Assembly: GCF_900172365.1 (NCBI RefSeq)
Contig: NZ_FWFJ01000004.1
Span: 62,001 to 126,000 of the forward strand
Length of the DNA stretch: 64,000 nt
Direction: 5' to 3'
DNA from: Roseovarius gaetbuli
GTDB lineage: Bacteria > Pseudomonadota > Alphaproteobacteria > Rhodobacterales > Rhodobacteraceae
The notes beneath the pieces are model-generated. The model had not been told where the DNA came from and did not search any database. It was given only the letters and a program-made list of their open reading frames with translations. The position numbers and the translations under genes were made by a program. Below are positions 8,046 to 17,246 of this stretch, one piece after another; within the stretch, counting starts at the first letter, position 1; each line of letters opens with the position of its first letter.

Positions 8046-8989
8046 CAGCGCTCTCCTTTGTTGAACGGCACCATCAACGCGCCCGGCACCTCGGCGCGTC
8101 GCGACATCACGATAAGCGCGAGGATCGACAGAACATAGGGCGTCATCAGGAAAATCTGATAGGGGATATCGGCGCCAAGCGGGGTCTGTTGCACCCGGAT
8201 TTGCAGCGCATCGAACGCCGCGAACAAGACCGCCCCCAACAGGGCCTTGCCCGGCTTCCACGCGCCAAACACCACCAGCGCGATACAGATCCAGCCGCGC
8301 CCGTTGACCATCTCGAAGAAGAAGGAATCAAACGCCGACATGGTCAGGAACGCACCTCCCATCGCCATGAAGCCGCTGCCGACAATCACCGCGCCCATGC
8401 GAATACCGGTAACCGAAAGCCCCTGCGCCTCCACCGCCGAGGGGTTTTCCCCCGCCGCGCGCAACGCCAGCCCAAGCGGCGTGCGGTAAAGAACAATCGA
8501 CACGAGCCCGACAAGCACAAAGGCCAGATAAGTCATCGGCGTTTGTGCAAAAAGCGCCGGGCCGATGAGAGGGATATCCGACAGGATCGGTATTTCGAAC
8601 GGCTGAAACGCGGTGATCTTGGGCGGGCTTGTCACCTCTGGCAGGGCAAGGCGATAGGCGTAATAGGTGCTTGAGGTCGCCAATAGGGTCACCCCCAATC
8701 CGACCACATGCTGCGACAATCCAAAGGGCACGGTCAGCACGCTATGGATCAAGCCGAACGCCATGCCGACCACCATCGCCACCATGACACCAGTCCAGAG
8801 GCCGGTACCGGAATAGACCGCCATCCAGCCGGCAAAGGCCCCGGCAACCATGATCCCCTCGATGCCGAGGTTCAGCACGCCGGCACGCTCACAAATCAAT
8901 TCGCCCAGGGTGGCAAAGATAAGCGGGCTCGCGATGCGGATCGCGGCGGCCCAAAAGCTGGCGGACAGAAGGATGTCGAGCATGTCCAT
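8045..8989 (-). CDS. Nucleoside-type ABC transporter permease (second permease)
   Basis: A 314-residue inner-membrane permease of the BPD_transp_2 fold, as in NupQ/YufQ nucleoside importers. Family segments include FATLGELICERAGVLNLGIEGIMVAGAF near residue 30 and GLALRAAGENPSAVEAQGLSV near 175. It pairs with the permease encoded 3 bases upstream and with the tandem ATPase. Gene order BMP protein, ATPase, permease, permease is the standard arrangement for this family. Confidence 0.9.
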   Translation of the reverse strand: MDMLDILLSASFWAAAIRIASPLIFATLGELICERAGVLNLGIEGIMVAGAFAGWMAVYSGTGLWTGVMVAMVVGMAFGLIHSVLTVPFGLSQHVVGLGVTLLATSSTYYAYRLALPEVTSPPKITAFQPFEIPILSDIPLIGPALFAQTPMTYLAFVLVGLVSIVLYRTPLGLALRAAGENPSAVEAQGLSVTGIRMGAVIVGSGFMAMGGAFLTMSAFDSFFFEMVNGRGWICIALVVFGAWKPGKALLGAVLFAAFDALQIRVQQTPLGADIPYQIFLMTPYVLSILALIVMSRRAEVPGALMVPFNKGER

Positions 8990-8992
8990 GAT

Positions 8993-10042
8993 CTATTCCC
9001 TCACCACCCGGAACCGGGTGAGCAATATCGCCAACACCATGAGCAAAAGCGCCGTCGCCAGCATGATATCGGCAAGATATGTGGGCACGCCAACCGCGCG
9101 GCTCATGCTGTCTGCGCCCACGAAAATACCCGCCACGAAAAGCGCGGCGGCGACCACCGCCAGCGGGTTGAGCAGCGCCAGCATAGCCACGATGATACCG
9201 GTGTAGCCAAAACCGGGCGACAGATCGAGCGTCAGGCTCCCCTTGACGCCGGCCACCTCGGAAAAGCCCGCCAGTGCCGCCAATCCACCCGACAAAAGCG
9301 CCGTCTTGATCAGCACGCCATTGACCGGAATGCCGACAAAGCGCGCCGCATCACGGTTTAGACCGACGGCGCGCATTTCATAGCCAAGGGTCGTGCGCCG
9401 CTGAATAACCCAGACTAGAGCGGCGGATATGATCGCAAGCCCGAACCCCCAGTGCAGGCGTAGCCCCTCCGCCATTCGCGGCAGGCGCGCCTCGGCAATC
9501 AGGCGCTCGGATTTCGGCCATCCCATGCCCATCGGATCCTTGAGCGGCCCTTCCAGAAGCATCGAGATGAACAGCAGAAAGATGAAGTTGAACAAAAGCG
9601 TCGTGACAACCTCGTCGACGCCAAAGCGCACCTTCAACAGCGCCGGCACCAAAAGCACAAGCGCCCCGGCCAGCATCGCGCCAAGCGCCAGCGTGGGCAA
9701 AAGCGCCCCCGCGCCCCAAGGCAGCGCGCCGGTGCCAAGCACGACGGTGATCAACGCCCCGGCGTATAACTGTGCCTCGGCCCCGATATTCCAGAGCCGC
9801 GCGCGAAACGCCACCGCGACCGAGAGGCCGGTAAAGATCAGCGGCGTGGCGCGGTTAAGCGTCTCTAACGCGGCGAATTTCGAGCCAAACGCGCCCTTGA
9901 GGATCAGCCCCAGAACCGAAAACGGATTGGCCCCGGCCAGCATCGCCAAAAGGGAGGCCACCACAACCGTCGTCATGATCGCGATCAGTGGCGGCAGGGT
10001 TGTGCGCGCAAGGCTCGGGTTGGCAATCGGCTCAAGACGCAT
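8993..10042 (-). CDS. Nucleoside-type ABC transporter permease (first permease)
   Basis: A 349-residue permease of the NupP/YufP type with many helices (LIFTGLSVAVAFRARLWNIGAEAQLYAG near residue 75, YEMRAVGLNRDAARFVGIPV near 225). I chose ATG 10042 because homologues begin with a short MRLEP-like leader and because this gives an 11-base overlap with the ATPase gene, typical of such operons. An earlier start would add a run of residues antisense to nothing known but deep inside the ATPase gene. Confidence 0.88.
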   Translation of the reverse strand: MRLEPIANPSLARTTLPPLIAIMTTVVVASLLAMLAGANPFSVLGLILKGAFGSKFAALETLNRATPLIFTGLSVAVAFRARLWNIGAEAQLYAGALITVVLGTGALPWGAGALLPTLALGAMLAGALVLLVPALLKVRFGVDEVVTTLLFNFIFLLFISMLLEGPLKDPMGMGWPKSERLIAEARLPRMAEGLRLHWGFGLAIISAALVWVIQRRTTLGYEMRAVGLNRDAARFVGIPVNGVLIKTALLSGGLAALAGFSEVAGVKGSLTLDLSPGFGYTGIIVAMLALLNPLAVVAAALFVAGIFVGADSMSRAVGVPTYLADIMLATALLLMVLAILLTRFRVVRE

Positions 10043-11579
10043 GCGCCATCCCCTCATCAAACCCATGCCCGGCCATCCACACGCCAAGATCGGCGGGGGC
10101 CATGCTGCCACGGGCAAATTCGGGCGACAGCCGCCCCTCGGAAATCACGTGGATCACATCCGACAGGGCCATGATCTCATCCAGATCCTCGGAAATCAAC
10201 AACACCGCCGCGCCGCGCGCCCGCGCCGCGAGAAGTTGCGAATGCACATAATTGACCGCGCCTATATCAAGCCCGCGCACCGGCTGATTGGCGAGAATGA
10301 TGCGCGGTGCGGCCTCAAGCACCCGACCAAGGATAAGCTTTTGCATATTGCCGCCCGACAACAGCCTGATCCGCGCCTCTGGCCCCGGACAGCGCACGTC
10401 ATAGCGCGCGATGATCTCTTGGGTCGCGGCCTCGGCGCGGGGCCAGTTCATCCAGCCGTGCTTGCTCATCGGGGCCGTGTGATAGCTTTCGAGAATGGCG
10501 TTTTCGGTCAGGTTGAAATCGGCGATCGTGCCGGTTTTATGCCTGTCTTCGGGAATGCGCGCGATGCCGCTTTGCACGGCGGTGCGCGGCGACCACTGCG
10601 CAACATTGGCCCCGTCAAGATCAAGCTGCCCGCTTTGCGGCGCACACAGCCCGCCGATCAGATCGGCAAGCGCCGCCTGTCCGTTGCCCGACACGCCGGC
10701 AAGCCCGGTAATCTGACCCGCGCGCAGATCAAGCGAGACGGATTTGAGCCCCGGCGCATTGCCCTGATCGGGCGTGCTCACATCGCCAAGCCGCAAAAGC
10801 GCCGCACCGGGGGCGGCGGGGACAACCTTGGGGGCGCTCACCTCGGCACCGACCATGGCGGTGGCAAGGGCGTGGCGATCCGTGTCGCGGGTGGCCATTT
10901 CGCCCACAAGCCGCCCATGGCGCAGGATCACCACACGATCCGAGATATCCATCACCTCGTGCAATTTGTGACTGATGAAGACAATCGACAGGCCAAGTGC
11001 CACCGCCTTGCGCAGGGTGGCGAAAAGATCGTCGGTTTCCTGCGGGGTCAGCACCGCCGTCGGCTCGTCGAGAATAAGGATCCTGGCCTCGCGGTAGAGC
11101 GCCTTGAGGATCTCGACCCGCTGACGCTCGCCCACGGTAAGGCTTCCGACACGGGCATCCGGATCGACCGCAAGGCGGAAATCATCGGCCAGCTTGGTGA
11201 TCTCGGCACGCACCGCCCCGCGATCAAGCCGGGGCTGCCAGAGCGGCACCGTGCCAAGGGTGACGTTTTCCAGCACGGTCATATTGTCGGCCAGCGTAAA
11301 ATGCTGATGCACCATGCCGACGCCCGCATCGAGCGCCGCGCGCGGATTGCCGGGCGGCAGGGCACGCCCGAACACCTCAACCGCGCCACTGTCGGCGGTG
11401 TACTGGCCAAACAGGATGTTCATCAGCGTGGTCTTGCCCGCGCCGTTCTCGCCCAAAAGCGCGATCACCTCGCCGCGATGCAAGGACAAGCTGACCGCGT
11501 CATTCGCGACCAGCTTGCCAAAGGTCTTGGTAATGCGATCAAGGCGCAGAACGACCTGCGCCGCCTCTGCGCCCGTCAT
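10032..11579 (-). CDS. Nucleoside-type ABC transporter ATPase (tandem domains)
   Basis: A 515-residue protein with two ABC domains, as in NupO/YufO and the related RbsA layout. Domain 1 has Walker A GENGAGKTT near residue 40, signature LTVGERQRVEI near 145 and Walker B ILILDEPTAVLTPQE near 165. Domain 2 has a degenerate Walker A (VSGNGQAALADLI) and the signature LSGGNMQKLILG near 410. It powers the importer formed by the two permeases. The gene abuts the binding-protein gene with no gap. Confidence 0.92.
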   Translation of the reverse strand: MTGAEAAQVVLRLDRITKTFGKLVANDAVSLSLHRGEVIALLGENGAGKTTLMNILFGQYTADSGAVEVFGRALPPGNPRAALDAGVGMVHQHFTLADNMTVLENVTLGTVPLWQPRLDRGAVRAEITKLADDFRLAVDPDARVGSLTVGERQRVEILKALYREARILILDEPTAVLTPQETDDLFATLRKAVALGLSIVFISHKLHEVMDISDRVVILRHGRLVGEMATRDTDRHALATAMVGAEVSAPKVVPAAPGAALLRLGDVSTPDQGNAPGLKSVSLDLRAGQITGLAGVSGNGQAALADLIGGLCAPQSGQLDLDGANVAQWSPRTAVQSGIARIPEDRHKTGTIADFNLTENAILESYHTAPMSKHGWMNWPRAEAATQEIIARYDVRCPGPEARIRLLSGGNMQKLILGRVLEAAPRIILANQPVRGLDIGAVNYVHSQLLAARARGAAVLLISEDLDEIMALSDVIHVISEGRLSPEFARGSMAPADLGVWMAGHGFDEGMAHAS

Positions 11580-12614
11580 TTATGACGACTTCGGTTCTTC
11601 GTCGTTGATCTCGACCGTGAAGGTGCCCGCCTTGATTGCCGCGCTGCGCTCTTTGACAAGCGCCATGGCGGCCTCGGGCACTTTGCCCTCGAACGTGCCA
11701 AGCGGTGCCAGCGATGAACCGCCCTCGCTCATGAAGGAATAGACCCCATAATCGGCGGCCTTGAAGGTGCCGGCGTTCACTTCGGCAATCGCCTTGTCCA
11801 AGGTCGGCTCGAAATGCCAGATCGCCGAGGCGACAACCGTGTCGGGATAATCGGCCTGCGTGTCGATCACGTTGCCAATCGCAAGAATGCCCTTTTCCGC
11901 CGCTGCATCCGACACGCCAAAGCGCTCGGCATACAAGAGATCGGCGCCGTTCTCGATCATCGCAAAGGCGGTTTCCTTGGCCTTGGGCGGATCGAACCAC
12001 GAACCGATAAAGCTGACCTGGAACTTGATATCCGGGTTCATCTCTTTGGCACCGGCCATGAAGGCATGCATCAAACGGTTCACCTCGGGGATCGGAAAAC
12101 CACCGACCATGCCGATATTGCCGCTCTTGGTCATCGACCCGGCGATGATCCCCGAAAGGTAGGACGCATCCTGAATATAGTTGTCGAACACCGCGAAATT
12201 GGGCAACGCCTCGTCGGGCTTAAAGCTTGAACCGAGAAGGAAGGCGATATCGGGATACTCCGCCGCCACTTCGCGCGCTTCCTGTTCCACAGCAAAGGCC
12301 TCGCCGATGATAAGCTTGTAGCCCTGCTCGGCATATTCGCGCATCACGCGGGCATAATCGGTGTTGCTCACATTCTCCGAGAACACATAATCCACATCGC
12401 CGCGCTCCTGCGCGGTCATGGCGGCCTTGTGAATGCGGCTCACCCATTGCTGCTCGACCGGCACTGTGTAAATCCCGGCGGTCTTGATCGGCTCGGCAGC
12501 ACGCAGCGGCGTGGCCAGCGTCGAGGCCCCGGCAACAAGCGCCACAGCGGCGGTGCTGGCCATGAACTGGCGGCGCGAGAGGGGCGCAGTGGTCCGTGTT
12601 TTGAGGGTGGTCAT
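11580..12614 (-). CDS. BMP-family ABC transporter substrate-binding protein
   Basis: A 344-residue secreted protein of the basic-membrane-protein (PnrA/Med) family, whose members bind purine or pyrimidine nucleosides. The N-terminus LSRRQFMASTAAVALVAGAS has a twin-arginine-like leader, with cleavage near residue 40. Typical segments are YAEQGYKLIIGEAF near 110 and SGIIAGSMTKSGNIGMVGG near 165. It is the first gene of a six-gene minus-strand operon. An AAGGAGAG ribosome-binding site precedes ATG 12614, and an 18-bp palindrome lies about 30 bases upstream. Pairing with the deaminase-like gene suggests a nucleobase or nucleoside ligand. Confidence 0.88.
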   Translation of the reverse strand: MTTLKTRTTAPLSRRQFMASTAAVALVAGASTLATPLRAAEPIKTAGIYTVPVEQQWVSRIHKAAMTAQERGDVDYVFSENVSNTDYARVMREYAEQGYKLIIGEAFAVEQEAREVAAEYPDIAFLLGSSFKPDEALPNFAVFDNYIQDASYLSGIIAGSMTKSGNIGMVGGFPIPEVNRLMHAFMAGAKEMNPDIKFQVSFIGSWFDPPKAKETAFAMIENGADLLYAERFGVSDAAAEKGILAIGNVIDTQADYPDTVVASAIWHFEPTLDKAIAEVNAGTFKAADYGVYSFMSEGGSSLAPLGTFEGKVPEAAMALVKERSAAIKAGTFTVEINDEEPKSS

Positions 12615-12643
12615 GGGTCTCTCCTTGTTGGGCAGCTTTTTTG

Positions 12644-12661
12644 TTTTACCAATTGGTAAAA
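12644..12661. promoter_or_regulatory. Perfect 18-bp palindrome TTTTACCAATTGGTAAAA upstream of the BMP importer operon
   Basis: The sequence is identical on both strands and lies 30-47 bases before the first ATG of the minus-strand operon, in an AT-rich stretch that fits a promoter. Its ACCAATTGGT core resembles GntR/FCD-type operators. No GntR-type gene is present in the window, so the regulator is unknown. Confidence 0.65.
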
Positions 12662-12809
12662 TTATTTTTGCGTATTGTCAGCAAATTTGTGCGCCGCCCG
12701 GTGAGAAACCGCAAGCTCTGCCTGCGAAATGGGCAAAGCTCATCTGCCGGTGTAAACTAGCGCGCCCAAAATTCGGTCACAAGCCGCAAAGCCCCTGAAA
12801 ACCGGGGGG

Positions 12810-13634
12810 TCAGGGCGCGATGGCTGTCGCTTCCATCGTGGTGACTTGATCCGTTTCACACCGCACACGCAGGGCGAGAGAGCCCTCGCTTGCCCTCGCC
12901 TCGATCCGCACCGGAATGCCGCAGATCAACGGCGACAGCCCGCGATAGCTAAACCGCGCGGGCAGATGGCCGAACACCTCGCTCGCAAGGTTCATCATCC
13001 AGATCGCCTGAAGCGGGCCATGCACCACAAGGCCGACATAGCCCTCGACCTCGGTGGCATAGGGGTAATCGTAATGGATGCGATGGCCGTTGAAGGTCAG
13101 CGCTGAATAGCGAAACAACAGGGTCGAATCCGGCGTGATCGACCAGCTTTGCGCGCCGGGCCACTCCTCGGACGCGGCGGGCATGCGCATGCTGCCGGGC
13201 TTGGGGTCTTCGCGGTAAACGATATCCTGCCGTTCGCTCAGGCAAGGCCCGCCATCAACGCTATACTCATGGCGTTGCGTGACAAACCCAAGCGCGCCGC
13301 TGCGCCCCTGTTTGAAGGTCACATCATCAATCGTGCTCGTGCGGGTCACATGCTCGCCCGGCGCAAACGCGCGGTGAAATTCCAACGCGCCCCCCGCCCA
13401 CATCCGGCGCGGCAATGGTAGAGCGGGTAGGAAAATCCCGGTCTTGGGGTGGCAATCGCGGCCAAGATCCGACGGCTCGACCACATCCGGCCCAAGGCAC
13501 CAGTGAAAGCCGGGCGGCACCGCGCCGGGGCCAAGCGTGCCCGCAAGCGTGGCGCGATATTGCGCCAGCAAGCGATCCGAAATCGGCTCTGACCGGGTAA
13601 AGCTGCGCCCGATCCAATCGTCATACTCACCCAT
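12810..13634 (-). CDS. MaoC/FAS1-type hotdog hydratase (mesaconyl/itaconyl-CoA hydratase-like)
   Basis: A 274-residue protein with an N-terminal FAS1-type dehydratase half (residues 1-135; WCLGPDVVEPSDLGRDCHP, then PLPRRMWAGGALEFH) and a C-terminal MaoC-like half containing RYSALTFNGHRIHYDYPYA near residue 175, where the H-x-I-H-Y-D segment is the hydratase motif. This two-half layout is seen in mesaconyl-C4-CoA and related hydratases. It lies 32 bases after the acyl-CoA dehydrogenase gene in the same operon, so it should hydrate the enoyl-CoA which that enzyme makes. The exact acyl group is not determined. Confidence 0.8.
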   Translation of the reverse strand: MGEYDDWIGRSFTRSEPISDRLLAQYRATLAGTLGPGAVPPGFHWCLGPDVVEPSDLGRDCHPKTGIFLPALPLPRRMWAGGALEFHRAFAPGEHVTRTSTIDDVTFKQGRSGALGFVTQRHEYSVDGGPCLSERQDIVYREDPKPGSMRMPAASEEWPGAQSWSITPDSTLLFRYSALTFNGHRIHYDYPYATEVEGYVGLVVHGPLQAIWMMNLASEVFGHLPARFSYRGLSPLICGIPVRIEARASEGSLALRVRCETDQVTTMEATAIAP

Positions 13635-13666
13635 TCAAACGCCCCCGCCCATATCGACCCCCTGAT

Positions 13667-14848
13667 TTATCCGCGACCGGACCCATAGGATTTAGGCAGG
13701 CCAAGCACCTGTTCGGCAATATAACACAGGATAAGGTTGGTCGAGATCGGCGCCACCTGATAAAGCCGCGCCTCGCGAAACTTGCGCTCGACGTCATATT
13801 CCTCGGCAAAGGCAAAACCGCCATGCGTCTGCATACAGGCCTCTGCCGCTTCCCAGCTTGCATCGGCGGCGAGCATCTTGGCGGTATTGGCCTCAACACC
13901 GGGGTTATGCCCCGCATCATACATGGCCGCCGCGCGATAGACGATCGCCTCGGCCGCCATCATATGGGCCTGCGCGCGCGCAAGCGGGAACTGAATCCCC
14001 TGATTGGCGCCGATCGGATCGCCGAACACCACCCGCTCGCGGGCATAGGCGGCGCCGGTCTTGAGAAACCACTTGGCATCGCCAATGCATTCGGCGGCAA
14101 TCAGGATGCGCTCGGAATTCATCCCCGACAGGATATAGCGAAACCCCTTGCCCTCTTCGCCGATAAGGCTGTCGGCGGGAATGCGCAGGTTGTCAAAGAA
14201 CACCTCGGTGGTGGCGTGGTTGATCATCGTGCGGATCGGGCGGATTTCGATGCCATTGCCGACCTTCTCGCGCAGATCGACAAGAAACACCGACAACCCG
14301 TCGGTCTTGGATGTGACCTGATCGCGCGGCGTGGTGCGCGCCAAGAGCACCATCAAATCGGAATGCTCGACCCGCGAGGTCCAGATTTTCTGGCCGTTGA
14401 TCATATACTCGTCGCCCTCGCGCCGCGCCGTGGTCTTGAGCGCAAGCGTATCGGTGCCGCTGGTCGGCTCGGTCACGCCAAAGGCCTGAAGCCGCAGCGT
14501 GCCATCGGCGATCCGCGGCAGGTAGCGTTCCTTTTGGGCCTCGCTGCCGTGGCGCAACACCGTGCCCATCGTATACATCTGCGCATGACACGCCGCCGCA
14601 TTGCAGCCCTGCCGGTGAATTTCCTCCAAGATCGCCGCCGAGGCGGTCAGGTTGAGCCCCGAACCGCCATAGCTTTCGGGGATCATCGCCGCCAGATATC
14701 CCTCGCGGATAAGCGCATCCACGAAGTCCTTGGGATAGGCCCTGCGCGCATCGAGATCGCGCCAATAGGCCCCTGGAAACCCGGCGCAAACCTTGGCCAC
14801 GCCATCACGAATTGCACTATACTCCGCCGTCGGATCGAAAGAGGTCAT
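13667..14848 (-). CDS. Acyl-CoA dehydrogenase
   Basis: A 393-residue flavoenzyme with the full ACAD fold: ALIREGYLAAMIPESYGGSGL near residue 45, AFGVTEPTSGTDT (FAD-binding loop) near 130, KIWTSRVEHSD near 160, and QTHGGFAFAEEYDVERKFREARL near 345. The catalytic glutamate is probably the E of AEEYDVER or a neighbour, as in isovaleryl- versus short-chain subtypes; I cannot decide which. The start at ATG 14848 is where family members begin. The frame runs on upstream for more than 600 codons, but only antisense to the aldehyde dehydrogenase gene, so that extension is rejected. Confidence 0.9.
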   Translation of the reverse strand: MTSFDPTAEYSAIRDGVAKVCAGFPGAYWRDLDARRAYPKDFVDALIREGYLAAMIPESYGGSGLNLTASAAILEEIHRQGCNAAACHAQMYTMGTVLRHGSEAQKERYLPRIADGTLRLQAFGVTEPTSGTDTLALKTTARREGDEYMINGQKIWTSRVEHSDLMVLLARTTPRDQVTSKTDGLSVFLVDLREKVGNGIEIRPIRTMINHATTEVFFDNLRIPADSLIGEEGKGFRYILSGMNSERILIAAECIGDAKWFLKTGAAYARERVVFGDPIGANQGIQFPLARAQAHMMAAEAIVYRAAAMYDAGHNPGVEANTAKMLAADASWEAAEACMQTHGGFAFAEEYDVERKFREARLYQVAPISTNLILCYIAEQVLGLPKSYGSGRG

Positions 14849-14934
14849 CTGTTTCTCATTCTGTCTAGGGTCGCCCTTCTTTCGCAGATTTGGGCCGGGC
14901 AAGGAACCGGAAAACCGATCCTGAACCCTGCCGC

Positions 14935-14964
14935 TTGTCAAACACGCCCAATCCCCTGTTATAT
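14935..14964 (+). promoter_or_regulatory. Candidate sigma-70 promoter (TTGTCA-N18-TTATAT) for the aldehyde dehydrogenase operon
   Basis: The -35-like TTGTCA and -10-like TTATAT lie 35-70 bases before ATG 15005, inside the divergent gap shared with the acyl-CoA dehydrogenase gene. It is based on sequence resemblance only. Confidence 0.4.
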
Positions 14965-15004
14965 GCGCGGACACATCGCACCGGCCAAAAGGGACACCTC
15001 CGAG

Positions 15005-16453
15005 ATGACAAGTTTTGCCATTCCCAAACCTCTCAACCTGATTGGCGGCCAATGGGTGCCTGCCCTTTCGGGGGCCGAGCTTGACGTGCGCTCGCCGATT
15101 GATGGCGAGGTGTTTACCTCTATCGCCGATTCCGGGCCTGCCGATATCGACGCCGCCGTCGCCGCCGCGCGCGCCGCGTTTGAAACCGGCGAGTGGGGCG
15201 TCCTGCCCGCCGCCGAACGGGGCCGCCTTATGCTGCGCCTCAGCCTGCGCATTCTTGAGGATGTCGAAACCCTCGCCCAGCTTGAAACCCGCGACAACGG
15301 CAAGCCGATCAAGCAATCGCGCGCCGATATGATCGCCGCCGCGCGCTATTTCGAATTTTACGGCGGCGGGGCCGATAAGGTCCATGGCGAGGTGATCCCC
15401 TTCATGGCGGGCTATAACGTGCAGGTGCTGCGCGAGCCCCACGGCGTGACCGGCCATATCATCCCGTGGAATTACCCCGCCCAGATGTTCGGCCGCTCGG
15501 TGGCCGCCGCCCTGGCCATGGGCAATGCCGCCGTTCTCAAACCCGCAGAAGATGCCTGTTTGACCTCGCTGCGCCTTGGCGAGCTGGCGCAAGAGGTCGG
15601 CTTTCCGCCCGGCGCGATCAACATCGTCACCGGGCGTGGCGATACGGCGGGCAAGGCCCTGTCCGAGCACCCTGATGTCGATTTCATGTCCTTCACCGGC
15701 TCGCCCGAGGTGGGCGTGATGATTCAGATTGCCGCCGCACGCAATCACATCAACTGTACCCTCGAACTTGGCGGCAAATCCCCGCAGATCGTGTTTGATG
15801 ACGCCGATCTTGACGCCGTGATGCCGGTGCTGGTCAATGCCATCATTCAAAACGGCGGCCAGACCTGTTCGGCCGGCTCTCGCGTTCTGATCCAGCGCGG
15901 GATCTACGACAGGGTAATGGCCCAACTCGCCGAGCGGTTCAGCGCCGTCACCGCCTCTGCTTCGGGCGAGGATGCGGTGCTTGGACCGCTGATTTCGGCG
16001 AAACAGAAAAAGCGCGTCGAGACCTATATCACGCAGGCCGACGCCCCGCTTGTGGCGCGCGGCACCATCGACCCCGACGCCCCCGAGGGCGGCTATTACG
16101 TGGCCCCTGCCCTCTTTGGGCCGGTCGATCCGAAATCCAAAATCGCCCAGGAAGAGGTGTTCGGTCCGGTGCTCTGCGCCATTCCATTTGCGGACGAGGC
16201 CGAGGCGATCCAGATCGCAAACGACACCGACTATGGCCTTGTCGCCGGCATCTGGACACGCGATGGTGGCCGCCAGATGCGGGTTGCCAAGGCGATGCGC
16301 TGTGGTCAGGTGTTCATCAACGGCTATGGCGCGGGCGGCGGGATCGAACTGCCGTTTGGCGGCATCCGCAAATCCGGCCATGGCCGTGAAAAGGGCTTTG
16401 CCGCCCTTTTTGAGTTTTCGCAAATCAAAACCATCATCAACAATCACGGCTAA
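15005..16453 (+). CDS. Aldehyde dehydrogenase family protein
   Basis: A 482-residue NAD(P)-dependent aldehyde dehydrogenase of normal length. Visible are IIPWNYPAQM near residue 155, the cofactor segment FTGSPEVG near 230, the general-base motif LELGGKSPQIV near 255, and the nucleophilic cysteine in GGQTCSAGSR near 288. The C-terminus ELPFGGIRKSGHGREKG is typical of betaine-aldehyde/aminoaldehyde types. It starts the plus-strand half of a divergent gene cluster and is followed 10 bases later by the SDR gene. It probably oxidises an aldehyde intermediate to the acid; the substrate is not recognisable. Confidence 0.9.
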   Translation: MTSFAIPKPLNLIGGQWVPALSGAELDVRSPIDGEVFTSIADSGPADIDAAVAAARAAFETGEWGVLPAAERGRLMLRLSLRILEDVETLAQLETRDNGKPIKQSRADMIAAARYFEFYGGGADKVHGEVIPFMAGYNVQVLREPHGVTGHIIPWNYPAQMFGRSVAAALAMGNAAVLKPAEDACLTSLRLGELAQEVGFPPGAINIVTGRGDTAGKALSEHPDVDFMSFTGSPEVGVMIQIAAARNHINCTLELGGKSPQIVFDDADLDAVMPVLVNAIIQNGGQTCSAGSRVLIQRGIYDRVMAQLAERFSAVTASASGEDAVLGPLISAKQKKRVETYITQADAPLVARGTIDPDAPEGGYYVAPALFGPVDPKSKIAQEEVFGPVLCAIPFADEAEAIQIANDTDYGLVAGIWTRDGGRQMRVAKAMRCGQVFINGYGAGGGIELPFGGIRKSGHGREKGFAALFEFSQIKTIINNHG

Positions 16454-16463
16454 GGAACACAGC

Positions 16464-17213
16464 ATGCGCTTGAACGGAAAAACAGCCCTTGTAACAGGCG
16501 CGGCCTCGGGCTTTGGCAAGGGCATCGCCGAGACCTTTGCCCGCGAGGGCGCCAAGGTGGCAATCCTTGACCTTAACCTTGAGGGCGCGCGCGCGGTCGC
16601 CGAGGAAATCGGCAACGGCGCGATTGCCATTCGCTGTGACGTCTCGGATGGTGCCGATGTCGCCGCTGCCGTGGCCGAGGTAAACACCGCCTTTGGCCGC
16701 CTTGATGTCGTGGTAAACAACGCCGGCTGGTCAAACGCCAACCGCCCGCTGATGGAAACCGACGAGGCGACCTTTCGCAAGCTTTACGACGTCAATGTCA
16801 CCTCGATCTTTCACATGACCAAGACCTGTGTTCCGCTCTGGCGCGCACAGGGAAGTGGCGTGATGATCAATATCGGCTCGACCGCCGGCATTCGCCCGCG
16901 CCCCGGCCTGACCTGGTACAATTCGACCAAGGGCGCGGTCAACCTGATGTCGCGTAGCCTTGCCGCAGAGCTTGCCCCCGATGGCATCCGCGTCAATTGC
17001 ATCGCCCCGGTGATCGGCGCCACCGCCCTTCTGGAACAGTTCATGGGCATGCCCGATACCCCCGAAAACCGCGCCACCTTTATCGCGGGCATTCCCCTGG
17101 GGCGCATGTCGACGCCGCGTGACATTGCCAATGCCGCGCTTTATCTGGCCTCGGACGAGGCCGATTTCATCACCGGCGTCGTGCTTGAGGTCGATGGCGG
17201 GCGCACGATCTGA
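16464..17213 (+). CDS. Short-chain dehydrogenase/reductase
   Basis: A 249-residue classical SDR of FabG type. The cofactor motif TGAASGFGKGI sits near residue 12, NNAG near 88, and the catalytic Ser-Tyr-Lys appears as INIGSTAG near 138 and YNSTKG near 152. An acidic residue (D36 in ILDLNLEG) after the second strand favours NAD over NADP. It probably interconverts an alcohol and a ketone or aldehyde in the pathway encoded around it. It lies between the aldehyde dehydrogenase and CoA-transferase genes on the same strand. Confidence 0.9.
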   Translation: MRLNGKTALVTGAASGFGKGIAETFAREGAKVAILDLNLEGARAVAEEIGNGAIAIRCDVSDGADVAAAVAEVNTAFGRLDVVVNNAGWSNANRPLMETDEATFRKLYDVNVTSIFHMTKTCVPLWRAQGSGVMINIGSTAGIRPRPGLTWYNSTKGAVNLMSRSLAAELAPDGIRVNCIAPVIGATALLEQFMGMPDTPENRATFIAGIPLGRMSTPRDIANAALYLASDEADFITGVVLEVDGGRTI

Positions 17214-17246
17214 CCCCCCCGCAACCCTGCGTGAAATGAGGCCCGC

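Noticed and set aside
9429-11585. 718-codon plus-strand frame
   Set aside because: It is antisense to the nucleoside-type permease and ATPase genes, which have clear family motifs.
14849-16780. Upstream extension of the acyl-CoA dehydrogenase frame to 1037 codons on the minus strand
   Set aside because: The extra part is antisense to the aldehyde dehydrogenase gene, shows no domain, and reflects GC-rich codon use.
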